Assembly (NCBI GenBank): GCA_900073065.1
Contig: FJOG01000007.1
Location: forward strand, 626,696-690,695
DNA: 64,000 nucleotides
Source of the DNA: Phialocephala subalpina
Lineage: Eukaryota > Ascomycota > Leotiomycetes > Helotiales > Mollisiaceae
Direction of reading: 5' to 3'
Part shown: positions 1-11,151 of the stretch, in pieces
How the letters are laid out: every line of letters starts with the position of its first letter
Position numbering within the stretch: the stretch's first letter is position 1
Translations under genes and position numbers: made by a program
Notes under the pieces: model-generated
Seen by the model: the letters and a program-made list of their open reading frames with translations, nothing else
What the model was told of the DNA's origin: nothing
The model's database searches: none

Positions 1-924
1 TTCTTGTTTTGGTTCACCATCTGGTCTTGGATCTCCAGGGTGACGTGGGACTTCTGATTAACGAAATAGTCGATGATTTTAACCGCAGAACGCCGATCAC
101 CCATATGGCGACGGACTGTGCTTCCCTGGGCTTTCATCCACCCCCAAAATTCCGGTGTAGAAAGCAACTGTGATTCGCGCTCTGTGCCTTTCTCCGGTGT
201 GACGTTAGACCACCTGTATCCATGATCCCGGGGTTAGCATTCCTATTTCAAGCGTTTCAAAGAGAAGGGGAGAATGTTCCAGGGTTCTCGGGCCATTCAG
301 GACTCTCGAAACAAAGAGAAAAGGCGGATGTTGCTCCGAGAAGGTGAGCTTACATAGTTGTGGCCAATATGACGTTCTTCAGCGCATCTTTTCCACACAA
401 CTTCTTGAACATCATCAAGTTCCTTTTCGCAGAGCCCGCATCCTCACATCGGTTATTCGATGGAGGTATATTATGCCGTTCAATTTGATATTGTTCGAGT
501 AGGATCTGGTAAGGAAGGCTGCGAGATCTTGGAGTACTTCGGTGTCGCTTCGATTCGTGTCGTCAAACCCAGGAGTATCAATCAGATAGACCGTGGTCGT
601 CGCATTGTATTTGAATGAAAAGACGTCAACTTCGCTGGTATCTGCGGAGGAACAAATTGTCAGTTAATGTCCAAAACATCAAACAGACGGGAATTAACTC
701 ACGAGCTGTCAAATCATGTCCCACCTCCACAACCTCGTCACTACACAGTGAGATGAACGAGCTTTTGCCAGCACCTGTGACTCCCATCACAGCAATGAAG
801 ATACTTTGCAAGCTACACTTCTCAGCGATTGGACGTCCCAAGCACAGAAGGACACTCACGCATCGACCCGACCTTCAGTGACCTCGGCGGTCCAGTTCCG
901 TTTGGGTTTCGAACACGCCGCCAT
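1..924 (-). pseudogene. AIG1/IMAP-like P-loop GTPase, 3' end outside window, frameshifted
   Basis: The gene reads leftwards from an ATG at 924 and leaves the window at base 1. I infer exons 860-924, 703-812, 354-641 and 1-213, all with GT..AG junctions that keep the frame. The product opens with MAACSKPKRNW, then the G1 loop GVTGAGKS and, in exon 3, the G3 motif LIDTPGFDD, followed by YLHRITD. Just after RITD the frame closes; the family continuation (GSAKRNLMMFKKLCG) appears one frame over, so one base is missing near 433-440. The part after the last intron continues normally (WSNVTPEKGTERE). These motifs and the order match the next gene at 1316-3050, so the two are tandem paralogues. The family is the septin/AIG1-like G-domain group; no function in fungi is assigned. 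The lesion may be real decay or an assembly error beside a GGG run. Confidence 0.72.
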
Positions 925-1315
925 CTTGCCGTTGATTGCTGCCAGTGTCGAATACTTTGTGGTACATCTAGGAACTGACAAACAAGATGCCGTGTCGAGA
1001 GAATTGTCTAAAATGTGCCCCAATTGGACGAGGCTGTCGCAATACCGTCGGCAGGGCGGATAGAGTAAGGCTGCAGATGTTCAACATGCTACAGAGAGAA
1101 ACACCTTGTAGAGAAAGTAATTGAGCGAGGCTTCTCCTGGAGAGAAGATGGGCACGCGCTCATAATCTCAATCTTGGTCGTGGTTGAAATACCAACGGTC
1201 AGCTGAAGTTGTTGCGGCATCATTGGGTATGGTTACACACGGGACTTCGCCCTGTCTTGTGGAAGCAGCCTGGTTGCTTTTTCTGCATGCACCGCGGCAC
1301 GCCCGCTGCTTTTAA
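925..1315. other. Intergenic between tandem GTPase genes
   Basis: This 391-bp stretch carries the upstream region of the left GTPase gene and the downstream region of the right one. I see no reading frame with family features and no strong repeat. Confidence 0.5.
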
Positions 1316-3050
1316 TTACACCAACATTTGTATCGCCAGTATATGGTGATATTTTTGCGGCATCAGACTCAGACTTTCTTGCAAGGCATTTCGACGAACC
1401 CGTGCGACCAGTCTGCCGTGTCGAGGTCTTGTTTTCTCCTCGAAAGTTTCTATATGACGGAACATAGCAATCCCGCTATAGCTGCAGTTGCCGCTGCTGG
1501 TTTGTGTGAGCATCTTCATCAAAATTAGTGGACGATATACTGGGGTTGACTGACCTCCAACTAGACCTTGAGCAACTCCATTGACTGCTCCCATCATAAT
1601 CTCGCTGTTGAGATTGGATGCTTTCCCCTTCCCCATGGCCTGTTTGACCTTCATCGTGCTCCGCTTCCTCACTTCTATATTTTTACTCATCTTCTGGAGC
1701 TCGGCTCTGACTTCTTCTACTAGGCGGTGGTAGTCTTCGATGTCTTGATTTTGTGGAATATTGTAGTTTCTCGCTGCGTTTGCTTCATGCAAAGTCTCAA
1801 TGCCATCGCCATTTTGGAATGCTTTGAGCTGATCCTCCAGGATTTGGATTCTGTTTGTCAACGCTTGATTTTCCTGTTCTTTGGCATGAATCTCAGCTTG
1901 CGACTGTGCCTCGGCCTCCTCCAGCATTGCTAGCACTTTTCTCTCGTTTTCTCGATATAAGTCTTCGAGTGAGACCTTCAATTCCTCCGTCGATCTCTGA
2001 GAGGCTTCCAACCTGGTCTTGAAGTCTTGCTCTTGCAATCGTAACCTTTCTTGCGTCCGAAAGTTCTGGTCGAATCGTGCTGCGTTCAGGTGCCGAACGG
2101 TGTTCTCCACATCTTTCGTCAACCTATCTCTCAATGAAGTGAGTTCTCCATTCACTGCCCGCCCTGCTGTCGTCTGGTCCAATGTGAGATTTTCATCGAC
2201 CAGTTCGGTTTGAATGGCTAGTATTGCTTTGTTCTCAGGAACGTCAAGCACTTCGTCGAGAATCTTACATGCTGACCCTCGACTGTCGGTTTCGTGACGC
2301 ATCAAGGTGCCGCCCCCTTTTATCACTTCCGCCCAGATGCCTTCATGAAGTTGTTGCTCACGCTCAACCTGGAGCGAGCGTTCCTCACGGTCGGGTGTGT
2401 GATCACTGCGTTCTTTGGCCCACATGGTCGTGACAATGAAAACTTTACTCCAGGCTTGCGGTCCACATAATGCTTTGAACAACTCGATATTACGTCTGGT
2501 GGATCCTCCGAGGCGGTTGTCTGTTATTCGTTGAAGATAAACGATGCCGGATATATAGATTTTGTTGTAATATGAGACAGAAAAGTGATGTGCAATCTCC
2601 TTTAGGGTCTCAGTATTTGATCTATGCGCGTCGTCGAATCCGGGGGTGTCTATCAAGTGAAGACGGGTCATTCCATACTGAAAGGTGTGAATGGATGTCT
2701 TTTGCGTGCCTAAAATATTGAAAGTTAATCGACCAACTCAACATAGGTGGGTTTCTGACTCTACCCAGATAGTATACTTACAAGATTGCAGGCCATGACC
2801 GATCGAGACTCTGTTGTTGCTGCATCGAGAGATGAAAGAGCTTTTCCCCGACCCTGTCATGCCCATGACGGCAATAAAAACATCGGTGGAGCTACAAAGC
2901 GTGAGCGGATACTCGTCGACACTTCGAGAGTTTAAAGGTAAGATCTTACCCTAGTTGACCCGCACCAGCAAATGCAAGGAAGCTATCAACCTCGCTTTCG
3001 AATTCTTTCGTAGCCTCGTCGCCTGTTAATAAAGGTGCCTGGTTCGACAT
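1316..3050 (-). CDS. AIG1/IMAP-like P-loop GTPase with coiled-coil tail
   Basis: Exons are 2950-3050, 2782-2891 and 1316-2709, giving 534 residues that start MSNQAPLLTGDE. The G1 loop GMTGSGKS lies at residues 44-51 and the G3 motif LIDTPGFDD around residue 90, followed by YLQRITDNRLGGS and a TTMW segment at the expected G4 place, which lacks the usual TKxD. The middle of the protein is a long charged coiled coil, with many E, Q, L and K residues. An alternative ending splices out 1514-1554 (GTCAGT donor, CTAAT branch) and stops at 1476, giving 467 residues; both versions keep the frame. The protein probably binds GTP and may self-assemble, as animal GIMAPs do; that is inference. It is intact, unlike its left-hand paralogue. 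Confidence 0.8.
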
Positions 3051-3892
3051 GACACGTCTCTGACTTCTCGTCCTTGAATGTGGGAATGCTCCAAAGGGAG
3101 TTATAATTATTATGAATCAATGCACCTGAACAAAGCTTCCAGAAGCGCAAGCCAGGAATAATTTTCGAGTGTGTACGAGGCAAGGCTGGATCTCTCTGGG
3201 CAGTAAGGCGGCATGGTGCGCCCGCACCTCAGCATTCCGAAAAGGAGCATGTGCATGGTGACTGCCTGTCTGCCTCGCTATTGGCCCCAGTCCGTCGAAT
3301 AGTAGCTAAAGGAGTCCCGGGGGAACTGAGAGTCCGGTACCTTGGAAACTCTGCGGATGCACCCAGGAGAGTGGGTGCTCGATCGCCAAACGCGAGCCCT
3401 CTCTCAGGGCTAGGCTTGCGAAATGTTCAGGCATCGCAACTAGTCCGCGACTAAAGATCGCAATCCAGACTTCTTGATAATGTCAGATTGAGAAAAGATG
3501 TTCGAGGTGTCGCATGCTTCATAACAATTGATGATTGTCATGAGATTCCGATGCGTATATGGCAGAAGATGATGGGATGATGGGAAGGAAAGAAGAGTGA
3601 AGTCTGAAATTCAAGGAAGGAAAGCCTAAACTCAACGCTAGCCTAGCACGTCCCTTCGCTAACGTCCATGGGCAAGAACGACCAGCAACAACAGCATTGG
3701 GAAAGGAATTAATTGACGAATACATAGCCATTGGCCCAACTTTCATTTCAGGATGTATTAACCGTTCAAGTGACCGATAAAGTTTAGAGTTTGGGTATAT
3801 TATGTTACTCTCCGAGTCATCTACTAGTATCCTAGGACATGGAATCATTCCCAAATGTCCTTTCAAACAGAGGGACATCCAAAGAAGCTTTC
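3051..3892. other. Intergenic
   Basis: This 842-bp region lies upstream of the right GTPase gene and downstream of the membrane-protein gene starting at 5123. I found no supported gene; short open frames here lack coding character. Confidence 0.5.
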
Positions 3893-5123
3893 TCAGCAAT
3901 AATCATAACTCGAAAACTGACTCCTATCCATCCACCCCGTCTGCAACGCCAACAACCTCGCATCAATTCCCCTATTCGTTTTAATAAACATCGTCTCAAA
4001 CATATGATAATTCGCCCCATCATACCCCCCATTCGACTGCGGATCCCACGCTCCCAACCTCGAACAATGAGCATTATAATCCGGATCCGTCTGGAATTTC
4101 ATTAACATAACATCCACCTTCTTATGTGCCCCGAAGATTATCCCTGTAGCGGCGATCTCGGCTTCGACTGCTTGTTGGCGGTTCTGGAAGCATTTGTTTA
4201 GACCGGGCTCAACCCATTCGGAATCTCCTCGGATGTAGCCTTCTGGACGGGGGAATTGGGCGGGGTGAGCGAAGAGGACTTCCATCCAGCCGTCATGGCG
4301 GGGACTAGATTTGGGGGGTTGGAGAAGGAGGGACATTCCCGTTCGGTCGGTGGCCCAGAGCATGGATTGGACGTGGGGTGTAGGCCAGCAATTGATGGTT
4401 ATCCCGACAAGCTTTTCAGGACATTAGCTTCAATCCCTGAAGTGAAATATGCGAGCACATGCTCTGAGGGTCTTAGATTGAGAAGCAGTTCAAGGAAGGA
4501 CCGTACCTTAACATCGTTCGTAATCTTGTTCAATAACTTATCACTCCAACATGCTTCCGCCCAATGCGGAATAAACGGCCCCCTCACACTCGCATTCATG
4601 ATAATAAACTTCTTGTACCTCAACCACAGATCATCCTTAGTAAGGACCTCGGCATGTGCTCCCAAATCATAGCACGTATTGTTCCTCTGTACAATCTTGA
4701 TATTCGGTTTCTTCGGAATTTTCCGTGTGTCGTTCGTTTCTCCATTAAAGATGAAGATGAAATCGGCTTTAGCATGGAGTCCGTGATCCAGGAAGAAGAG
4801 TAGATTTTCGAGAGCTTCGCCGGATTCGCTGTAGACGTATGTTATAAGTGTGGAGTGGAAATCGGGTTCCGCGGGTGATATGAGACTTGTAAGGGCATTG
4901 ATGCTCGTGGACGGATGTGAGACTACAGGCTGATATATTGATCAGCACGGTTATTCTTTTCCAAATTGTGGCCATAATATCATACAAGTGATGAATGAAA
5001 TAGGTAGATGAATAATACGAGCGTCCAGGCCAAGGACACAGAACCGATCAATTTTGGACTCGAAAAAGCTTCAAGTTTGATGATTTGTGGAACCTTGAAG
5101 ATTGCTGGTAGTTTGGGAAACAT
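3893..5123 (-). CDS. Type II membrane protein, glycosyltransferase-like (paralogue of 5442-6861)
   Basis: Exons are 4986-5123, 4507-4929 and 3893-4411, encoding 359 residues. The ATG at 5123 is the only one that places a short tail before a single hydrophobic segment (about residues 25-42, LIGSVSLAWTLVLFIYLF), as expected of a Golgi or ER signal anchor. The luminal part contains TYVYSESGEALENL, ADFIFIFNG, a CYDLGAH block, the conserved YKKFIIMNASVRGPF and, after the last intron, LVGITINCWPTPHVQSM. The MNxSxRGPF block resembles the NDSxYGP signature of RgpF-type glycan enzymes, so a glycan-transfer role is likely but not shown; no DxD motif is obvious. Its closest relative in the window is the divergent neighbour at 5442-6861, with both introns at matching places. 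Confidence 0.8.
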
Positions 5124-5441
5124 GGCTACCTTGCTGGGCGCGTCTTCTGGAAAAGGGTTACTGGAAAAGCAAAATATTTCGCCCTCGTTCAACAAAGTAC
5201 AATGTTGATGTTCTTAAAGGGGTCTCGTGCCTCGCATCGTGGCGTTATCGCGGCAGGAACGCGAACAACGCGTTTCCAGACATGCGGATCACATTCTTCG
5301 ATATCGATATTTGAGACAAATGTGTCAGCCACTGGTCAGAATGCGAGGGTAAGTCAGTCTTCGTCACGGAATGGAATTTTTTCTTTCCATCTCCGAAGAT
5401 CTCTTTACTTCTTAGTATCTTGGGTTGAGTAGCAACACAAC
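5124..5441. promoter_or_regulatory. Shared intergenic region of a divergent paralogue pair
   Basis: The start codons of the two membrane-protein paralogues are 318 bp apart and point away from each other. The interval is therefore likely to hold both promoters. No clear TATA box or palindromic operator stands out. Confidence 0.5.
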
Positions 5442-6861
5442 ATGCCCATCACACTACCCGCTTCAATACACTCGCATCAGAAGATTATTCCTATAGCGGT
5501 ACTGCTAATAATATGGAGCGTGTTTGGTCTACATCGGCACTTTCATGATGAAGTAAGTTGGGAGTGAACCTCACCTTGGGTTGATAGAAAAAGGAATTCA
5601 TGAGCGATACCAAGCAACAAAGATCAATAAGCTAACTTGAATTAGAATCATTTGGCAGCGGCGAAAGAGATCGGAAGTCTGGCAACTAGTGGATCGTTAA
5701 CGGCATCCATGCCCCCTCCAGCACAACAATCACAATCCACACCAATGGTACCACTGGGAGCACCACCCAAGGATCAAATTCCAGAGAAGAACAATACACC
5801 AGACAAGGACAAGGACAAAAACTCGCAGAAGGACGCAGCATCAGAGAAAGAGAAGACGCCAGAGAAGGATACAACATCGGACAAGGATCAAACATCCGAG
5901 AAAGACAACCCGCCACTCAAGTCCGAAACACCGGACAAACTCAAGGAAGCAATCGAAGATCAAACAAAACCCGCACCCACACCCAAAGAAGGCAAAGACC
6001 TAATTCTCTACGCCTACTCCGAATCTCCCGCCGGCCGCGCTAACCTCGAATACTTTATCAAAAAGGGCCTCCACGGCTCCGCCGACTTCCTCTTCGTACT
6101 CAACGGCAACACGACCGTGGAGAAATTGATACCGGATTTACCAAATATCAAGATCGTTCATCGCGAGAATAAGTGTTACGATCTCGGTACCATGGGCGCC
6201 GTATTAGGTAAAGATAGACTTTGGATGGGGTATAAACGGTTTATAACGATGAATGCTAGCATCAGGGGACCATTTTTGCCGAGTTATAGCAGTGGGAGTT
6301 GTTGGAGTGATGTTTTCTTTGATCGTTTGAATGGGAAAGTGAAGGTACGTTAGCCTAGTTTGAGAAAATGTGAGAGACTAACTGTTGGGGTAGTTGGTAG
6401 GAACAACCGTAAACTGCGAACCCCGCCCCCATATCCAATCCATGCTCCTCGCCACCGATTCCATCGGCATGAGTATCCTCCTCTCGCCGTCTCTCTCCAC
6501 CACAATCCACCGCCCCGACTTCTTCGGCACCGCCGACCAACCCACTGGTTTCACACCCTGCTACGACACCATGCACCACGCCATCCACGGCGAGCTCGAT
6601 CTCACCGAATTGATCGAATCCCAAGGCTACGAAGTCGATGCGTTACTAGCAGCTTATCAGAGTCATCCAACACCGGCGAATTATTGTTTCGAGAATGGGA
6701 GTCCGAAGGATATTTTGTATGATGGGAAGTATTATGGGAGTAATGTGCATCCGTATGAGTTGGTGTTCATAAAGGCGAATAGAAATATTGCTCCGGCGTT
6801 GTTGAATAAGATGACGCAGTGGCACTTGAAGCAGAATGGTAGTGCTTGGGATACTTGTTGA
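5442..6861 (+). CDS. Type II membrane protein, glycosyltransferase-like, with charged stem
   Basis: Exons are 5442-5552, 5646-6344 and 6394-6861, encoding 425 residues. The N-terminus (MPITLPASIHSHQ) leads into a signal anchor, IIPIAVLLIIWSVFGL. A low-complexity stem follows at about residues 55-135, built from repeated K/D/E/T/P units such as EKDTTSDKD. The folded region then starts at LILYAYSESPAGRANLEYF and carries ADFLFVLNG, CYDLGTM, YKRFITMNASIRGPF, LVGTTVNCEPRPHIQSM and a C-terminal ELVFIKANRNI block. These match the gene at 3893-5123 segment by segment. The stem is the main difference and fits a Golgi-type spacer. The enzyme class is inferred from architecture, not from recognised catalytic residues. 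Confidence 0.82.
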
Positions 6862-7358
6862 ACGTAACCAGCCAGGACGCTTCTTTGCACAACTAGGGAT
6901 GGCCGACTGAACTCCAGGTTGATATGTTTGGAGCTATGCAAGAAAGGAGCATAATGAGGAGTAATTGAAAATTTGTAGCATCGCTCACTAGCCATATGTA
7001 TATTGTAAGGTCGTGGCAGTTCGTTGCTTAATATGGATTCCAAATAGAGTTTCATACACCATCGAAATCAAACAATTGCAGCGTGTCGTTAGCACATGTA
7101 CAGATATATGTTTTAAGGATAATCACTCGATTTGGGGACAGAATTTGGGCTCATCTGTCTCTAGGTTGATATTTCTTCCGCCCACTGGGGGATCTTTTTC
7201 TTGACTGCTGAATTGACAAGACATCATTGACACGAAACTCAAAATTGGACCAATTAACTTCTGTACTGCAATCGAGAAGCCGAGACTGTGTGGCAAGCAA
7301 GTCCAGGAACACATAATTAGCAGTAAGGTCCTGTCTGCCCCTTCCCCCCGGCCCACAA
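6862..7358. other. Intergenic between convergent genes
   Basis: This 497-bp stretch lies between the stop codons of two convergent genes and should hold both 3' UTRs. No gene or notable repeat was seen. Confidence 0.5.
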
Positions 7359-10300
7359 CTATCTCGTATATCTCTTCGTCAGTGTTGTCTTCCTCTTCGG
7401 TCTTCCACTCGCCAAACTTGCTTCCTCTTCTTCTTCTTCTTCTTCTTCTTCTTCTTCTTCCTCCTCCTCCTCCTCCTCTTCATCTTCATCTACATCTGGT
7501 GATGCCGTGTACAGATCATCTTCCTGTTCCTGACTTAAAGGCTCCACGATCGGTACTTCCAGGTCTTCTTCAATAAGCTGTCTTGCCGGAGCTGTCTTGC
7601 GCATCTTGCTTCCTCCTCGGCTTCCTCCTCCTCCTCCTCCCCGTCCACGACTACCGCGAGGTCTACCTCTCGTTGCTCTCGTCTGCTCGACCTTGACTCT
7701 GGCGGATTTCTGGCGCTGATCCACACCGTCCAGGGCATCGAGTGCCTCCTCGCCGACCAGGACACCCTTTTTACCGCCTTCTTTCGCTTTCGGTAATTTC
7801 TTGCTAAGGCCATGCTTCTCTGCAAACTTCTTGCCGTAGTTGAAAAGCAATTCTTCGCCAACTGCGATATCTCTCAAAGCCACGAACTTAATCCTATGCT
7901 CGCCATTTACAAGAATAATTTTAGCCTCGCAGTTGAGACCATCCTTCTCGTTATCGGCGTGGTTAATGAATCGAGTATTGTTGCCGAGGCGGGCCGCATC
8001 AATTACATAGTCTTTGTTGAGGTCGAAAAGGAAGGAGAGGAACTTCCGGTCGTAGATGATACCACGCCGCTCGGCCTCTTGAGAGGAGATGACCTGATTA
8101 GGATGTTAGTCAACAAGTAGTGATCAAGAAAGGGGGATCCTCACTTCGCCGGTGTACTCGCTCAAGAAGTCACCCTTCCGTACTGGCTCTGCAAGATACA
8201 AGCCGAAGCCGACTCCTTCGAGTTGACTCTCTCCCATGACAGAGGCCTTCAGCACTCCACGCTGTAGACAGACGTTCTGGCAGCCGTGAGTGAATAGATC
8301 GTCTTCATGCTTGTTGGCGGGGTTGATTCGAGGGATTGCTCCGCACGAGATACATTCGGGACCGCATTCGCGGTTCATCTGAATGCAGATGCATGTTTCA
8401 GAAACGCAAATCAGACCGTTTCCTAGGCAAGAACACCCAGTGAACTTTCGAGGACAATCATCAGAGCAGCCACAGAAGCTTTCGCATAGAATATTAGCCT
8501 CGAAGCATGGGCATTTGTTTGTACAGTAACCTTCATGAGTACACTGTGATGCGTTAGCAACAAGACTGCTCAAAGGTAAGGACCGAACTTACTGGATTGG
8601 CCTGAGATCTCTCTTGGTGGAGATGCGCTTTCGTCATTTCCTGCCAGTCACGATGAAGGGTCTTAGTCTTGTTGAAATACCAGTCCGGACGTTTTGCTCG
8701 TCCCGTTGGCTCAGGCACAGTCCTCGTTGTATCGACTCTTGCTTCATAATCTGCAATAACGCCATGAACTTGCCAGCAAGGTAGATGCAACGCGAAAGCA
8801 ATATAACAAGCTCGGTTATCTTTATCAGTGATGCTGATCAGCATGTCGTGGAGAGCATCTAGGTCGTGCTGCTCCCAGAGAATCTCCTTCTCGGAATAAT
8901 CGATAATCCTCCAACATTCTTCGGAGCATGGTTGATGGTGTTTGCTAGATCGCCGTGGGACCTCGGCTTCGTTCTTCTTGCGCAAGTCAAAGCGACGTAA
9001 CGTATCGTTGTAGGGTAGAACAAGAGGTTGTCGCTGAACCAAGTACTCAGGCTCGTGGTTCTCATCATCTTCGCCTCCAACCCGCTGGATTTCATCGTGA
9101 GAGTAATCCGCGTGTGTTTGGCAATCAACCGCAGCACAGATCAGGCAAGTCAATGTCGTATAGGTGCCAAGTCGATCACCTGGAATGTTTGCTGCTTTCT
9201 CCGGAGTCGAATGGGTCTTCTTTCTCACGCTCTCAACCATGTCCTTCAGGAGCTCCGTCGGAAGTAAGACGTTGGGAAGACGAATATCGAGTTCCTTGAA
9301 TACGCTGTCAAATGCTTCCCAGAACTGCTCTGCAGCATCTTTAGTCTGCTTACTCAGGGGCTCACCAAAAGACGCCAAGAGCATCTCTCGCTCAGCATCT
9401 CTCAATCCCAGCTCATTGGCATTCTCTTCGGCCATCATGTATTGAACCAGCGTTCTCTGATCACATTCTAGGTGGTTTTCTTCAAACCAAGCTTCGACAT
9501 AGGCTCTGACTCGAGATGCCTTCTCGCATTCACGAGTAGACTCAATGCGGCGCGGACTGTAAGCTTCTTCCAATTCTTTGAGCAATTTCTTGAAATTGGT
9601 CTCTTTGTTGGTAGATCCTCCAACATCACCCATGTATGGGACATACTTGAGCTTCTCACTGTCCGCCGAGAGGATGTTGCGGCTGATATTCGTGTGTGAG
9701 CTGTATCTTGGTACTCGGGGCGTATCCCCATAAATTTGCTTTGCATTCTGTACGGACTTGCTTTTTGTCATCTTGTTGCCGGATTTCGACATGGTCTAGA
9801 CTGATTAGCACAGGGATAGCTAATACGACATGGTGCTTACCCAAGATTCCAATTTCTCGGCGACACAACCGTTGGGAATCTTCTCTCCGGCTCGCTGTTG
9901 AACACCTGACATCGAGGCAAAGGGTGAAACTTTGTCGACCGTCATAGATGGGCTACTTTGGGCGGCTTCTCTAGCATCTTGCAACAGCCATCGTGTGGAC
10001 ATCGCGTGGTCATATCTCATGCTCTGCTCCATAGAGCGCAGTGAAGCCGCGATAGACTCGACCGTAGCCTGATCTTCTTGAGACTGTTCTGCTGAAATGT
10101 CTTGCTCTCTAGATGCTCTTTGGCGGGTCATGGCACTCTCTGGAGACTCATCGCGCTCGACAGGTGGGTTACTTTGCCGTGCTATCGCTTTCCGGGCTTT
10201 CAATCGAGGCACAAGTGGAGAACTAGAGTCAATTGTGGATGACTTTTGTGAGGCTCCTTTTCCTCGTGTTGAACTCTTTGAAGGGGTCCCAGGAGACGCT

Positions 10301-11151
10301 TTGACATTCTTTACTGGAGACAAAGGAATGATATCTTCTGCCTCAGATGATGAGGATGACGACGAGGGCTGTGGGGTGGATTTGGTGACATTGCTCGGTC
10401 CTGGTTGTAGATCAGAATGCTGAATGATTGTCCGTTTGCTTCCTGATTGCGGTGGTTCATTTATCGGAGGTGCTTTCCCTTTGCTCGAATGTGGCGATAA
10501 TTTTATTTGAGGTGGGGGTGTAGTCTGAATAGCATTCACTGCTTTTGGTGGTGAGGCTGGAGTCACCTTCGGACTTGCTACCTTGGGTATATCGCGGCTC
10601 TGATGTTTCGGCGGCGGCGGTTTCGAGCTTGATGCGACAGGCACATCTTTCCCGATGGCCGTCGGAGGAGCCTTGGACCTTGGCGCCTCTGATACATTCT
10701 TCTGGGCGGGAGGGGCCATCGAGCTTGATGCTGGTGGCACATCATTTGCGACAGCTGTCGGGGGTGTCTTCGAACTTGATGTCTCTGACACATTCTTCTC
10801 GGTAGGTGGGGTTGGTGCCTTAGAGCTCGATGCTCCTGGGGCATCCTTTGGGGCAGTTGCCGTTGCTGGTAGTGCACTCGCACTTGATGCTACTGGCGGT
10901 GTTGATTGCCCCCGAGCAGGAGGTGGAGGATCATCATCGTCAGAATCAGCCGTGAGGTCATAAAACGTTTTGGTTGGAGCATCGTCGCCAGTGAGGTCTA
11001 CAATATTCTGAGTCGGACCAGACAATCGTGATCGTTCGTTCATCCTTCCGGGCTGTGATGATGATGGTCCAAACGAGCTTCGAGATGTTAACGCTCGAGG
11101 GTCGTCGCGGGTGAAGCGATGAGCCCGTGATTTCTGAAGGCGGTAACTCAT
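7359..11151 (-). CDS. KMT6: Histone H3K27 methyltransferase, PRC2 catalytic subunit (E(z)/KMT6 type)
   Basis: Exons are 9841-11151, 8593-9795, 8145-8543 and 7359-8093; introns are 45-51 bp and the product is 1215 residues. Residues 1-437 are disordered and rich in P, S, A and K, with an ASSSKxPP-type unit repeated at about residues 97-177. The middle region (about 450-830) is the conserved E(z) body. A Cys-rich CXC domain starts at NPCTHEGYCTNKCPC (about 837) and runs to FTHGCQNVC. The SET domain (about 935-1060) contains GFGLYLAEPVRKGDF, SEYTGE, NNTRFINHADN and VGEELLFNYG, so the AdoMet and lysine sites look complete. The C-terminal tail has an AT-hook-like GRPRGSRGRGG stretch and a run of more than 20 acidic residues. 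Expected role: silencing of facultative heterochromatin, including secondary-metabolite regions. Confidence 0.93.
7421..7485 (+). repeat. CTT/CTC microsatellite inside KMT6
   Basis: A run of TTC units followed by CTC units lies within the last KMT6 exon. On the coding strand it reads GAA/GAG and encodes an uninterrupted glutamate tract. It is likely to vary in length between strains. Confidence 0.9.
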
